From Rhynchonema sp. JSB1_4 (taxonomy: Eukaryota; Nematoda; Chromadorea; Monhysterida; Xyalidae), in NCBI GenBank assembly GCA_030248065.1, contig JASAMV010008534.1:42968-106967 (forward strand): a DNA stretch of 64,000 nt. The letters run 5' to 3'. A program made the position numbers and the translations under genes. Each line of letters opens with the position of its first letter. The first letter of the stretch is position 1. Of this stretch, positions 33,090 to 44,699 are shown piece by piece. The notes beneath the pieces are model-generated. The model saw only the letters and a list, made by a program, of their open reading frames with translations. It was not told the origin of the DNA and did no database searches.

Positions 33090-34884
33090 CTATTTTAGTC
33101 GCCTGTGATGTTTCATAATCACCCAATCGTGTTTGGTTGTGTACGGATGGACGTGATACATCAACATCTCAATCAACCTCATTTCAGTGGGTTCAACATA
33201 GTGGAAGCCAATATAACTGTCCGAGCAACAGTCCCAACCCTGAAAGAAAGAAAAATGGAGAATTATTGGATGAACCTGGCTACAAATGCACAAACCATCT
33301 TTATCTGATGTTTCATCCACTCATTTATCCACGTTGGTCGTTCTGAATCCGACACAAGACTTCGAGGGTCAGTGGTGAGAAACCTAAATATTTAAGGAAA
33401 AGTCTGGTTGTTGTCGTTACGAACTTGGAATAGTGAGTCCACTTGGATGAAGTATTTGTTGTACATGGCATGAAAGGGAGCGCACCTCAACCGTCCAGCG
33501 GAGTCTCGACTATCAGCCAGGGTGAAGTTCATCTGTAAAAACTTTCTGATTTATGTGCTTTTAGAGAATGCAAATATTTAGCACAAATTCCAACCAATTC
33601 GATGCATTTCGACAAGTACAGGTCATCGTCATGTGTGTCGTTTTCTGCCTGATTGCAGTCCACGTGGTCAAGCGAAGCTCGCAAGATGCCAAAGTTCCCA
33701 CCACTAAGCACCCAACCAGCGCCCGTGCCCGCATAACCGCCTGTGTGTGTGGTTGTAAAAGGAAAAAATATTAAAATTTTGAAAAAAATTCAATGTTCAA
33801 TACGTCACACCATGTGCTTTGTACGCCGCGCCATAATATTCCCTTTCCGCTGGGTCACGAGCGTGTAGAAAAACCAACAGATTGTGCACAATTATGTATG
33901 AATCGTCATCGGCCCGCACAAACCAATCGAAGTCACCGGAATGGTGTTCGTGGATGTAGGCGATCATTAGACGCACTTTCAGCCAGGTTTTCACTAAGCC
34001 ATCCTCAAGTGTATAGATGTCTCACTTTTTTCAAGTAAATTTAGAATGGTATTGATATAATGCTGTGTGTATACTTGCAACATCAGCTGCACAATACGCA
34101 CACGCCCTGTTTGATCCAACGGGGTCGTTTGTTGAACCACTGGTTCGTCGTTGTCAGCACCAACAAAGAATAACAGCCGGTCACATCTAAATATGTAGTC
34201 AACGCTTGATGTTTCACTGCTCTGATGGTGAAGAACGAGATTTTGAAGGTCACACCTGGCACCCCAAGTTTGCATAACAGCATTTCGTCTATCAACCGCT
34301 CGTTTTGTGCTCAACACTGCGCACAGCAGACGTTGTTGGTGCAATAGGGCATTCGCATTGCGTGTGTCTGCAGAACAGCTTTTCGAACAAATTTTGCAAA
34401 AATTGCAGGAAAAATGTGCGTGTTCTGCACGTTTTCTGATTTTTTCGATTTCCATCGGCAGAGCTTTCATATCCCCGATTTCAGCATGCTGGCTGGCCCG
34501 TGTAGCGGGTGCTGCAGCTGTGCTGAGCTGGGTTGACATCAGCGCTTGTGCGTGACGAGCTGAAACATCAACGGACGCTTGGGAAAACGAGTGAATGGTG
34601 AGATAGACAAAATTATGGTCGAAGTCACACTAACGGCGATACACGCGGAACCACCGTGGATTTCCCACATTCTCGTGTTGTCTGATTTGGCGATCGTCTG
34701 GGAAGAGTTCAATCCAATAGAATCCGTTTATGTTCAAGCGTACGTAAATCCACAAACCATTACCGCTAATTTTCCTTTGCAGTTCACTTTCTAGAGCAGC
34801 ATTGCGACAAGCTCGGAAGTACAGCAGCAAAATAATGACACACAGCAGGAATACAGTAAGTGGCAAAAATGTTGAGAATTTCAT
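33090..34884 (-). CDS. C1GALT1: C1GALT1-like core-1 beta-1,3-galactosyltransferase
   Basis: This family adds galactose to GalNAc-Ser/Thr in the Golgi to make core-1 O-glycans. Seven exons join to 377 residues: 34884-34764, 34559-34256, 34186-34075, 34003-33811, 33740-33595, 33532-33425, 33239-33090. A type II signal anchor lies at residues 6-27 (PLTVFLLCVIILLLYFRAC). The stem is unusually rich in cysteine (FSCNFCKICSKSC). Then come LLCAVLSTKRAVDRRNAVMQ (family: RVLCWVMT...), TWGARCDRLLFFV, FDWFVRADDDSYIIVHNL with the DDD metal site, GAGWVLSGG, DDDLYLSKCIEL, ADSRDSAGR and DCCSDSYIGFHYVEP. All are diagnostic of the T-synthase clade. The stretch before DCCSD is about 20 residues shorter than in human; a small exon between 33240 and 33424 could be missing. 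Orthology versus a paralogue within the clade is not resolved. Confidence 0.88.
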
Positions 34885-35161
34885 CAGCACCGCACGCACT
34901 TAATATTTTTTTGTCCATTCTGTCACGAAAAGTACTATCACAACCTAAAAGGACAACCTGGTAATATGTGTGAGATTCGCTAATTAGACAAATTCCATTA
35001 CCTTGCGTTTGTATGGCCATTTTCCAAATGACGTGCGTGCATTGTGCAATTACTCATACACACAATTGTGTGGCATAAAACCTCTTATTCATTTCGCAAT
35101 ATTCCATTCAGTCCATCAAAATTTCACACAAAAATTAAATAAAGTATAAACATCAGTTTGG

Positions 35162-37380
35162 TTACAATAACGTTGGCGGTTTTCCCGTTCGCTGACAATG
35201 CATTTCGTACCACAAATAGCCGAGAGCCAGAGTCAGTCCAAGCAATAGGATCAGGAAACTGCCCATGATGGACCAGACTTGTAGGGGCACTTTGCTGGGT
35301 GCTAAATGTTGGTTGTCGTCACATGGGTTCATTTTGAGGTTGTAGTAACGCTCGATAATGCCTGAAATGGGAAGTGGGTGTATGTTGTCAAGTAGGTGTT
35401 GCCTTGACTGGTTCAGAATTTGATGTTTCATAATATGATATTATCACCATACGATGCGGAGTGAAATAGAAAACAAAATTATGCAATAAGCCACACCGCC
35501 GAACGCACCCGTGATGACACTGTAACTTTTGAGAATGGCTTCATCGATCTTGCCTTTCAAAGGATGCTCCTTTCTCAATGCATACGAGAACACGCGTGCC
35601 GGTAAACCGAAATCCTCGTTGATACGAAGCAGACGAATGTTACAGTAACCGGCCTTCTGTAGAGGTTGACGCTGTTATTATAGGCATGATTTTAGATATT
35701 GTGTCGAGCACGCGAAAGATATATGTAGTCTTTACACAACTGAGAACCAAGCAGCGAGATTTTGCGAAAATAATAACTAGCACCATACCTGATAATAAGC
35801 GTCCTGTAAGAACGTGAACCCAATTGCAAGTCCATCGTTTATCATCTGCATAGCTTGTGAGCCATCGGTGATGATTTCAATGGGATTCTTGGAGAATGCC
35901 TGCAATGTAATGGTCCAAAATAAGCATTTTTTTGAAAGAATGACAAGAACCTCCGCAAAACAGTAACATTTCTCATTTCGGTCATCTTCGGGTTATCTTT
36001 CTGCTTGAATCTCTCTTCAATGTTCGTCCCAATCGAGAACAGAATTGGTTTCAGTCGACCTGAAGCTTCAGCATTGTAAACGCTGTCATGATTCAAGAAA
36101 GAACAAAAAGTGTCATTTTTTGGATCCCACCAGCAGCGATAGCATCAGGTATCATGGGCACAGTCTCAATGACGTACTCCACATCCGGCAGTATCAGCCG
36201 GGTCAACAAGGTGTTCTGGTATAAACTGCTAAAGAGCAAGGCCGAAAATCCGATCAAAAGTGTCAACAGATTGACGCCACGTTGATGTGACGCTCGTTTC
36301 GGTTTGAACAATGTTCGATTGAAATGTCGTCGAGCCAGGAGCTCGCAGATTGCGAAAATGATGCAGACAGAGATGAAGAATATCCAGATTCGCCAGTCGA
36401 AATTCTCAAATATTCGCCACAGCTCGTCGGCGTGATCGGTCCTGACCAACGGGTACAACGGGGCAACGGCACAGATCTGAAACTGTGGATGTCGTGTCAT
36501 GGTGATTGTTCATGCGAGTTGCGAGGAAAAAAGACGTAATAGGTCGTTCCCTTGATAAGCTCGTGAGGAATAAGGGTCACAAATTCGGGGTTGAAGATTG
36601 TTCGACTGATGTGCGGGTAGGCTACTTTGACGGGGAATCAGGCAGACCAGAAAGAGCTTAGTCCTGGAGGGAACTGCGACCTTGAACTGTCTCGTTAGGG
36701 CACAATTAATATTAGAAAACAGAAATCAGCGTGAGTTACTCAACTTACATCAGTGTAGGCCATCAACTTCACGGGACTGGTGAAATCGAAGTCGACCATT
36801 CGCGATTCACTCGGTGTCATCGACAAACTGCTCATGTCGGCGTGATTACGTTGCAAATAGCCCAGTTGGCCTGTCCAGTAATCGGATGCCTCCTGTCCAA
36901 TGTCTTTTTCGTTTCTGTTTGTGACCTTCACAAAGTTCGTCAGTCACATCTACCAGCCCGCATGCTCACATCGCGGTCATATGCAGCTCGTGTGTCTGTT
37001 TTGGAGAGTACGAGTACCCCGACCATTTGGTGCATTCGCACTGACGATGACCTGGTACATCACCCGTCTGTTAAAGTACGGTCGAACCGGGCGACTAAAA
37101 ATGCGGTGCGTTTCAACCGAGATGCAATGCGCGGCCACAGCCTTCACTTGACTGATCTTTCGAAAGTTCCGGGAGCTACCTTTATGCCAAATCCATTCGT
37201 GCAATTGCTTGGAGACACAGTTGTGTATGTGACATTGGCCAATGTAAGCACGTAGTCAATGATTTCAGCTGATATGCCCGGATCAGGGCATCCATGTCGA
37301 CGGGCGAAATTGTATCGACCACATGGGAACACCTCTGGCTCATCAGGACAGACCAACACGCGGAATGATGCTGCGGCCAT
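35162..37380 (-). CDS. Ionotropic glutamate-receptor family channel (IR-like, no amino-terminal domain)
   Basis: Eight exons join to 449 residues: 37380-37180, 36892-36745, 36621-36536, 36482-36131, 36059-35968, 35899-35789, 35656-35497, 35361-35162. Order of parts: ligand-binding lobe S1 (FRVLVCPDEPEVFPCGRYNF, then YWTGQLGYLQRNHADMSSLS and FDFTSPVKLM), TM1 IWIFFISVCIIFAICEL, TM3 LLIGFSALLFSSLYQNTLLT followed by DVEYVIETVPMIPDAI, lobe S2 (FSIGTNIEERFKQ, FGLPARVFSYALRKEHPL) and TM4 WSIMGSFLILLLGLTLALG. The classical TM3 gate word SYTANL is not present, and there is no ATD, as in protostome ionotropic receptors. No signal peptide is seen at the chosen ATG, so an upstream exon may be missing. 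The join of exons 2-3 used a weak acceptor. Confidence 0.82.
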
Positions 37381-38207
37381 CTACTGAATCAGGGCATCAT
37401 CGATGGGACTGTCTGTGGTATTTGTGTGTTAGCATTAAAGTCGTTTAATGGAGTGAAGGGAGCAATACGCATAGGCTGCAAATGGCTTTTTCAAAAGCTT
37501 GGCGTGTGTAACGTGAGAAGCCTGGTATTTGGAAGCACCTTTATGTTGACACACCTGTCAGCTGGCCACCATACACTTCGCAGGTTTGACTGAAATAGCA
37601 GTACTTATACTGGACAGTGTTATTATGGCATCTTTCAAAACTTGAGTCATTCGAAGCATGGAACAGTCAGACTGCTTTTGTTAGCGACACGAGTCGGTAG
37701 CTAAATAGGCCTGGGCCCTGTGCTTCAGGCTTCGGTGCAAGAAAGATGTTAATTGCTTGGGGATTATTCACCTGCGGTGTTACTGGTATTTTGTCACGTT
37801 TTCTTTCAGTCGACGGCTAATTTCGAAAATATGCGTTGTTTGTTTAAAGGTGTCTTATGATTTCCGATTTCCGAAACGGTGGTGACAAGATGGATATAAC
37901 CTTCATCGAGTTTTTCAGTATGACATTTGTCTCCAATTCTCAAACAAATCAATAAGCAACAATTCTCACAAAGAGCCAAATGGAGTGCACACTGCATTTT
38001 ATTAATTTTTAGTGCGCATGCAGCCCAACAGATAAATGCACGAAATAAGCGCCAATGAAGAAAGTAAAAGAGCACACCGCACTCCCATGGGAAATCGTGT
38101 GGCGCGAGATAAACGGTTTATAATTACATGATGGTGCTAGTGCTTTTGAGCCTGAGGTGACAGGGCGTCTATTGGCATAAGACTGTTGCGTAAAATTTGA
38201 GGGAATT
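37381..38207. other. Divergent intergenic region between the channel and the bHLH gene
   Basis: The two genes point away from each other, so this 0.8 kb should hold both promoters. No strong coding frame: the minus-strand frame 37806-38075 starts with a hydrophobic segment and has many cysteines but no recognised family. No repeats seen. Confidence 0.4.
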
Positions 38208-39462
38208 ATGGTGAACACAAGAAAGCAGCGGAATGAGCGACAACAACAACAAGTCACCAACAAGACGTCAGCGCGTGAACCACTGAGACCGAGCACTTGT
38301 TCATCAGGAGCATCGAGCACGTCGATCCGACTCAGGAACAAAAAGAATCGATACAGAAAAGTGAGGACATCAAAAAGTTGTAATTTTGGGTTTTGCAATT
38401 GTTAGGGGCGTTCAGTGTGGTTGGTTTATGCATATGCACACCTTTTGTCAATCTTTTTTTATTGTACAGCCGCACCACAATAAGAAACGGCACCCATCAT
38501 CGGCTTCGACCGGTGTTCGGTCATCAGACATCGTCAGTGGTGGCCAAACGGGGCCGAGCTCAGACCGTGAGCGTCAACGTCAACTACAAGTGAATGATGC
38601 GTTCATGCGATTGCGACGTATTCTACCAAGTCATCCGCCGAACAAGAAAATGAGCAAACAGGTGATGTTTCGCACTGGAAATTTTTTGCTTATTTGCCGC
38701 TTACAAATCACGTCTGGCGAGAAAGCTCTCATAGTGCGGCTGGCTGCTCAAAAAGGGGGGATTTGGCAAAAAGCACCCTTTATATTTCAGTTTTACACCG
38801 CTTTTTTTGCAAACAGCAAAGCTCAGAACGCTGAGATTTGAGCAGCTGAGAAAGAAAACGAAAATCTCGGCTCGTTTCTGAACAGACGATTCTTCAAAAA
38901 TCATAATCCTTCAAAAAAGCTTTCGCGTTCTGAACCAGCCTGAGTAATTGCCAAACCCCCCAAGGACCCCCTTTAAGGCTTGGGCTTATGCTTAAAGCGG
39001 CCCCGCCGCTATTGTTTTTTCGGATTTTCCACCACGTTTTTTGCTCACATCGTTAGTTGGCATCGAGATCAAGGACATTAATTTTGACGCACTTCACCAA
39101 AGTGGCGATTACTCACCGAAATCAATCCGCAAACACGGCCTATCGGGAACAAAACTGACCGATATTGACGCACATGATGTTCTTTATCCCAGTGCCAACT
39201 AACGATACAAACAGAAAAAACGAGGTCGATCATACAAAAAACAATAGCGGCGGGCCCGCTTTAAGCAAATAGCCTAAGTGGCAGGTGGGGGTGGGGGTGA
39301 ATTTTACCAGTACCGCTATCTTTTATATCTCGACCACGACAACGTACTGTTTTTAGGAGATTCTGCGCACAGCTATCCGATACATCACAATCCTACAAAT
39401 CATTCGAACGAATCAACTTCGTGAAGATGCCCAACTCGGTATTGACCGTGATCAGTATTGAC
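38208..39462 (+). CDS. TAL/SCL-type bHLH transcription factor
   Basis: Three exons join to 152 residues: 38208-38360, 38470-38661, 39357-39462, all phase 0. The bHLH spans about residues 84-135: basic region with SDRERQRQLQVNDAF, helix 1 MRLRRILP, loop SHPPNKKMSKQ, helix 2 EILRTAIRYITILQII. The words PSHPPNKKMSKQ and EILRTAIRYI correspond to THPPDKKLSK and EILRLAMKYI of the TAL1/LYL1 group, which sets it apart from Twist, Hand or Achaete-Scute. The basic region lacks the usual ERWR spacing seen in TAL1, so the exact subgroup is open. The protein is short, with a low-complexity Q/S/T-rich N-terminus. Intron 2 contains a MITE. Role in cell-fate control is inferred from family. Confidence 0.85.
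38990..39266. mobile_element. Inverted-repeat element in bHLH intron 2
   Basis: 277 bp with ends GCTTAAAGCGGCCCCGCCGC followed by TATTGTTTTTT and the reverse complement (AAAAAACAATA, GCGGCGGGCCCGCTTTAAGC). A second inner pair CGTTAGTTGGCATCGAGATC / CCAGTGCCAACTAACG continues the fold. Confidence 0.75.
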
Positions 39463-39734
39463 AAAATTGCGCGTGTCAGTCACTCAGGGTGACTGTCAAG
39501 TTTTTGTTCGTGTGATCGTCTGCTGGTCTGCCAATCGTTGTTTTTGTCATCAGTGCTTCAGTTGTTCTTTTGTGATCTCACTTGCAACATCAGCCATGCA
39601 TGATCAGCCCGACCGAACTAGCGTTGTTGTTGTATGACACCGCGTATTGAGATCCGACCCGCGCATTTCAAATTCATGTTCTCTTCCGAATCCGTTTTGT
39701 GCGTGTTCGTGTTTACTACCGTAAAAACCTAAAT

Positions 39735-40499
39735 CAGTGGTGTCGTTGAGAAATCGAAATTTTCCCATACCCAGCCCAATTTTCGGGAAATTTCCGATAC
39801 ATACCCCCAAAAATCAAAAATTTCCCATACCAGGAGGCAGTGTAGTTCCTGGGGACGCTCTCTCCCCCTCAGGTGGTACACTATCCCACCTATCTCCCCC
39901 TAGTAAGGCCGAGCCAAAAGCCCCTCCGGGTACACTATTCCCCAATTTTTGCCTAAAATGGCCATTTTTAGGCCTAAATGGGCAGCTCTGTACCAAAAAT
40001 GTGTGATTTTCAGGTCAATGTTCTCCAAAAGTCGCCAAAATGCCCTTTTTATGAAGAATTTTTTCCAAAAAAGGGGCAAAAATAGTGTCAAATTTTCTAC
40101 CTCAAAAAGTGACTTTTTCTCGAATTTGGGTCTTCCCCCCCCCCCCCCCCCTCGGGGTACATTATTCTCCCCCCTCCAAAAAAACGGAGGGTCCGCTATC
40201 TCCCCCTCCGCACCAGGAACTACACTGCCAGGAGGGGGTTTCTTCAAAAACTCAAAAATTTCCTAAAAAGTGCTTAAAACATGAGTTTTCTTGCGGCAGC
40301 ACAGCAAGCGATTTTGACATTTTTGAATGAAAAATGGTCAATTTTGGCACTTCTCGGGGTCAAAAAGTCATTTCTTAGGGGTGCTTATTCCAAAAGTGAA
40401 AAATTTCCCATACCATTTTTGGGGGGCTGTATTACGGGGGGGTCGTGATGGGGCTCGGGGGGGGGGGCTGTATTTAGGTTTTCCCCCAAAGACCACCCC

Positions 40500-40500
<1 letters not shown>
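39735..40500. mobile_element. hAT-like short element with CAGTGGTGTCGTTG end (left part; right end lost)
   Basis: The left end CAGTGGTGTCGTTG matches both ends of the complete element at 43126-43557. The body repeats the phrase AAATTTTCCCATACC. It is interrupted by another element at 39838-40227 and its right end was not found; the sequence runs into the A/C tract. Preceded by ACCGTAAAAACCTAAAT, the end of a further family (see 42011). Confidence 0.6.
39838..40227. mobile_element. hAT-like phrase-repeat element, copy A
   Basis: 390 bp, ends CAGTGTAGTTCCTG and CAGGAACTACACTG, with a perfect 8-bp target duplication CCAGGAGG on both sides. Inside: the phrase GGTACACTATCCC / GGTACACTATTCCCC near the left end, an AT-rich core with GGCCATTTTTAGGCCTAAAT and AGTGACTTTTTC, a C-tract, and the phrase again near the right end. 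No coding capacity. Confidence 0.95.
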
Positions 40501-41301
<801 letters not shown>

Positions 41302-41571
41302 CCCTACGGTATTTCTGAGAACAATTTTTTCAGACTCCTCGGGTCGGTCAGTGAATTAATAGAGCCCCCCGTAATAGAGCCCCCAAAATGGGGTCAGTGA
41401 ATTAATAGAGCCCCCTTGTATTTAGGTTTTTACGGTATTTGAGGGTTGGAGATCAGGGAGGGGTAGACCATTTGGTGTTCAATACCAGGTATTGGGTATT
41501 GGGTGATATTGGGTATTGGGTATTGCCCCCAGACCCGACTGACAGACATCTGATTCTGGAAGACTCCCGAC

Positions 41572-41959
41572 CAGTGTGGTTCCTGGTCCGGCGCGGCGGT
41601 TAGTGTACCTACCCCTTTTTTCCGTGCGGCGGTTAGTGTACCTCCCTGGGGGGGGGGGGGGGGGGGAAGACCCAAATCCAGGAAAAAGTCACTTTTTGGG
41701 GTGGAAAATTTGAGCGATTTTTGCCCCTTTGTGGAAAAAATTCTTCATAAAAAGGGTATATTGGCGACTTTTGACATAATTGACCTAAAAATCACTCATT
41801 TTAGGCATAAAAATGCCCATTTTAGGCCTAAAAATGCCAATTTTAGGCAAAAATTGAGGCGATTAGTGTACCTGGCGCGGCGGTTAGTGTACTAGTGACC
41901 TTGGTCGCGGCGGTTAGTGTACCTTAGGGGGGGCCCCCTCCCCCCCAGGAACTACACTG
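41572..41959. mobile_element. hAT-like phrase-repeat element, copy B (opposite internal orientation)
   Basis: 388 bp, CAGTGTGGTTCCTG to CAGGAACTACACTG, flanked by a perfect 8-bp duplication CTCCCGAC. Phrase GGCGGTTAGTGTACC (reverse complement of GGTACACTAACCGCC) is present five times in the same direction on both sides of the core. Confidence 0.95.
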
Positions 41960-42010
41960 CTCCCGACATCTGATAAAAAAGCGGATGAAAAAGGGTGTTT
42001 TTGCATGCAT

Positions 42011-42363
42011 TACCGTAAAAACCTAAATAGAAGAGGGGCTCTATTAACTCACTAACCCCATTTTGGGGGGCTCTATTCCGGGGGGCCTCTATTAATTCAC
42101 TGACCCGAACCTGAAAAAATTGTTCCCAGAAATACCCCCGAAAACCCCTAAAAAGGGGTTTAGGTAAATGGATATTTTTCACTTGTAATCGCATTTATTC
42201 GTGTCTATTCGTCAATAAGAGGCGTATTATGTGCTCTGAACGAACAACAAACGTGCACAAATGTACCTGTGCACCACTATCAAGCGTTAATACACTACTG
42301 TACAGGGGATGTTACTCAGGGGGCTCTATTCCGGGGGGCTGTATTTAGGTTTTTACGGTATTA
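42011..42363. mobile_element. Inverted-repeat element with TACCGTAAAAACCTAAAT ends
   Basis: Ends TACCGTAAAAACCTAAAT and its reverse complement. The phrase GGCTCTATT...TCACTGACCC recurs. Related ends occur at 39715, 41440 and 44645, so several nested or broken copies are present between 39.7 and 44.7 kb. The target duplication is not clear. Confidence 0.65.
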
Positions 42364-42635
42364 TACTCCGGGACAGAGGTCGCAATCGGGCCGGCCCGGG
42401 CCGCGATTTTGGGCTTTTGGCTCGGGCCGGGCACCCCAATTTTCTATCTGACTTCTTCATGGAAAACAATGAATTTCAACCAAAAAATAGGTTTAAAAAA
42501 TCGCAAAAATTATGGCAAAAATTGGGTTAAAATCGGAGCCAAAAATTCGGGCCGGGCCGGGCCGGAGATTTGGGGGTTCGGGCCGGAGATTTGGGCGCTC
42601 GGGCTCTGCGACCTCTGCTCCGGGATGGTTGCAAG

Positions 42636-43011
42636 CAGTGTAGTTCCTGTGGGGGAGGGGGGCCCCCTAAGGTACACTAATTTCCCCGACCAAGGTACAC
42701 TAGTACACTAATTTCCCCTCCGGGTACACTAATTTCCCCAATTTTTGCCCAAAATGGGCATTTTTAGGCTTAAAATTGGCATTTTAGGCCTAAAATGTGT
42801 GATTTTTTAGGTAAATGTTCTCAAAAGTCGCCAAAATACCCTTTTTATGAAGAATTTTTTCCAAAAAGGGGTAAAAATAGGTCAAATTTTCTACCTCAAA
42901 AAGTGACTTTTTCCTGATTTTGGGTCTTCCCCCCCAGGGAGGTACACTAATTTTCCCTCCGAAAAAGTAGGGAGGTACACTAATTTCCCCGCCGGACCAG
43001 GAACTACACTG
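42636..43011. mobile_element. hAT-like phrase-repeat element, copy C
   Basis: 376 bp, CAGTGTAGTTCCTG to CAGGAACTACACTG, perfect 8-bp duplication GTTGCAAG (42628-42635, 43012-43019). The phrase GGTACACTAATTTCCCC occurs about five times, same direction on both sides of the AT-rich core. Confidence 0.95.
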
Positions 43012-43053
43012 GTTGCAAGGTACCTACCCTTTCCCCAAGGGGTGGTTGCAAGG

Positions 43054-43854
43054 CAGTGCAGTTCCTGCGGGAAGGGGTCCCCCCTAAGGTACACTAACCG
43101 CCGCGACCAAGGGACACTAGTACACCAGTGGTGTCGTTGGGGGGGGGGAAGGGGGGGGTTACCCCCCTAGTATCCGGTATCCGGTATCTTGATTTTTTCA
43201 CCCAGGGGTATCCGGTATCCTGACTTTTTGTCCAAGGGTATCCTACCCTAAAAATTTTCCGAAAACGGTAAAAATCGCCCATTTTTCCCCCCAAAAAAAC
43301 CAAAAATACCTCCTTACCGAAAAAACACCACCCAAAAAAACATCTTCTCCCCCCCCACCAACACCTCTCCTCCCCCACCTCCCCAAAAAAAAAATTTTCT
43401 TCCCACCACCCCCCCCCCCACCCGGGTTTTTTTTTTTTTTAGAGCAACCCCCCCCCCCCCCCCAGATTCCTATTTTTTTGTATCCGGGAACCCAGAATCC
43501 TAAATTTTGGGAATCCGGGCACCCGACCTCCTTATTTTTTCCCCAACGACACCACTGTAGTACACTAAGTAACCGCCGCGCCAGGTACACTAACAGTCTC
43601 AATTTTTGCCTAAAATGGGCATTTTTAGGCCTAAAATGGGCAATTTTTAGGTCAATGATGTCGAAGGTCGCCAAAATACCCATTTTATGGAGAATTTTTA
43701 CCAAAAAGGAGCAAAAATCGGTCAAATTTTCAATCTCAAACGTGACTTTTTCCTGGATTTGGGTCTTCGCCCCGCCCCCAGGGAGGTACACTAACCGCCG
43801 CACGGAAAAAGGGGTAGGTACACTAACCGCCGCGCCGGACCAGGAACTACACTG
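43054..43854. mobile_element. hAT-like phrase-repeat element, copy D, carrying a nested element
   Basis: Ends CAGTGCAGTTCCTG and CAGGAACTACACTG; flanks TTGCAAGG and TTGCAAAG (7 of 8 match). Without the nested element and its duplication the unit is about 361 bp. Phrase GGTACACTAACCGCCGCG. It lies only 42 bp from copy C and its flanks resemble copy C's flanks. Confidence 0.9.
43126..43557. mobile_element. hAT-like element with CAGTGGTGTCGTTG ends, nested in copy D
   Basis: 432 bp with perfect 8-bp duplication TAGTACAC on both sides. The phrase is GGTATCCGGTATCC, in the same direction at both ends, around a C-rich and A-rich middle. It has the same ends as the element at 39735 but a different phrase. 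Confidence 0.94.
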
Positions 43855-43899
43855 TTGCAAAGTACCTACCCCTTGGGGCGCGAACCCCAGCCACTACAG

Positions 43900-44514
43900 C
43901 AGTGTAGTACTCGGTCAGGGTGTTGACGATAGATAGATGACCCAAGTCCGAAATCTGGGGGGTCGACCCAAACTTGTTGACGATAGATAGATGGTGGGGG
44001 TGTTGTTGACGATAGATAGATTGTTCCCAGAATTTGTTGACGATAGATAGATTTGCCCATAAGTGTTGACGATAGATAGATGAATTTGGGGGAGGGACCC
44101 CCCACCCCCACCCCCCCCCCCCCCCAAGTACTACCCTGCACCAGTGGTGTAGCTACCCAGGCGGGGCGGCAACCTACTGTACCACCCAAAATGCGGGGCG
44201 GCAACCTACCTACTGTACCAGCCGAGCTAGGGGGGGGGGGGGTCGTACCCCGTGGGGGGGGTCATCTGGAAACCGAAATTTTGTATCTCTAAATACTGAA
44301 GAAAATGAGGGCTAAAACACTAATTTCGCGCGCAGCGCGCGATTTTTCGCCTATTTGCAGACAAATATGTTAATTTTATGCAATTTTAAGCCAAAAATGA
44401 ATGTTTTGGGTGAAAAGTTAGGTGGGGCGGCAACCTACCTACTGTACCAGGGGAGGGGCCCCGGCAACCTACCTACTGTACCAGGCGAGGGGCGCCACCC
44501 CCCCTCCTGTACCG

Positions 44515-44545
<31 letters not shown>

Positions 44546-44563
44546 TGCTACACCATTGCCCTG
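43900..44563. mobile_element. hAT-like element H with CAGTGTAGTACT ends, carrying a nested element
   Basis: Left end CAGTGTAGTACTCGG; right end, split by a later insertion, AAGTACTACCCTG. Perfect 8-bp duplication CACTACAG (43892-43899, 44564-44571). The phrase GTTGACGATAGATAGAT occurs five times in the same direction between 43920 and 44082, separated by 12-37-bp unlike spacers. Net length without the nested element is about 239 bp. Confidence 0.9.
44142..44558. mobile_element. hAT-like element with CAGTGGTGTAGC ends, nested at the tip of element H
   Basis: 417 bp with perfect 8-bp duplication CCCTGCAC. The phrase GGCGGCAACCTACCTACTGT occurs four to five times in the same direction on both sides of an AT-rich core that contains CGCGCGCAGCGCGCG. 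Confidence 0.93.
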
Positions 44564-44699
44564 CACTACAGTGCTTCAGGGAACAATTTTCAGATACGGG
44601 TCAGTGAATTAATATAGCCCCCTCCTTGCTTTTAGGTTTTACGGCAGATGCTGACTGTGAAAGTTTGTTTTGTTTTTATAATCGACCGCTCCCCAAATA

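Noticed and set aside
33240..33424. Extra galactosyltransferase exon (frame with FLTTDPRSLVSD)
   Set aside because: No donor/acceptor phase combination fits; exons 6 and 7 join in phase without it. Kept only as a possibility.
37806..38075. 89-residue cysteine-rich minus-strand frame as a secreted peptide gene
   Set aside because: Starts with a hydrophobic stretch but lacks a clear signal-peptide cleavage site, promoter or family; likely chance.
43918..44083. CRISPR-like array of GTTGACGATAGATAGAT with spacers
   Set aside because: Spacers are of unequal length (about 12-37 bp), only five units, no cas genes, eukaryotic context, and the array lies wholly inside a hAT-like element with its own target duplication.
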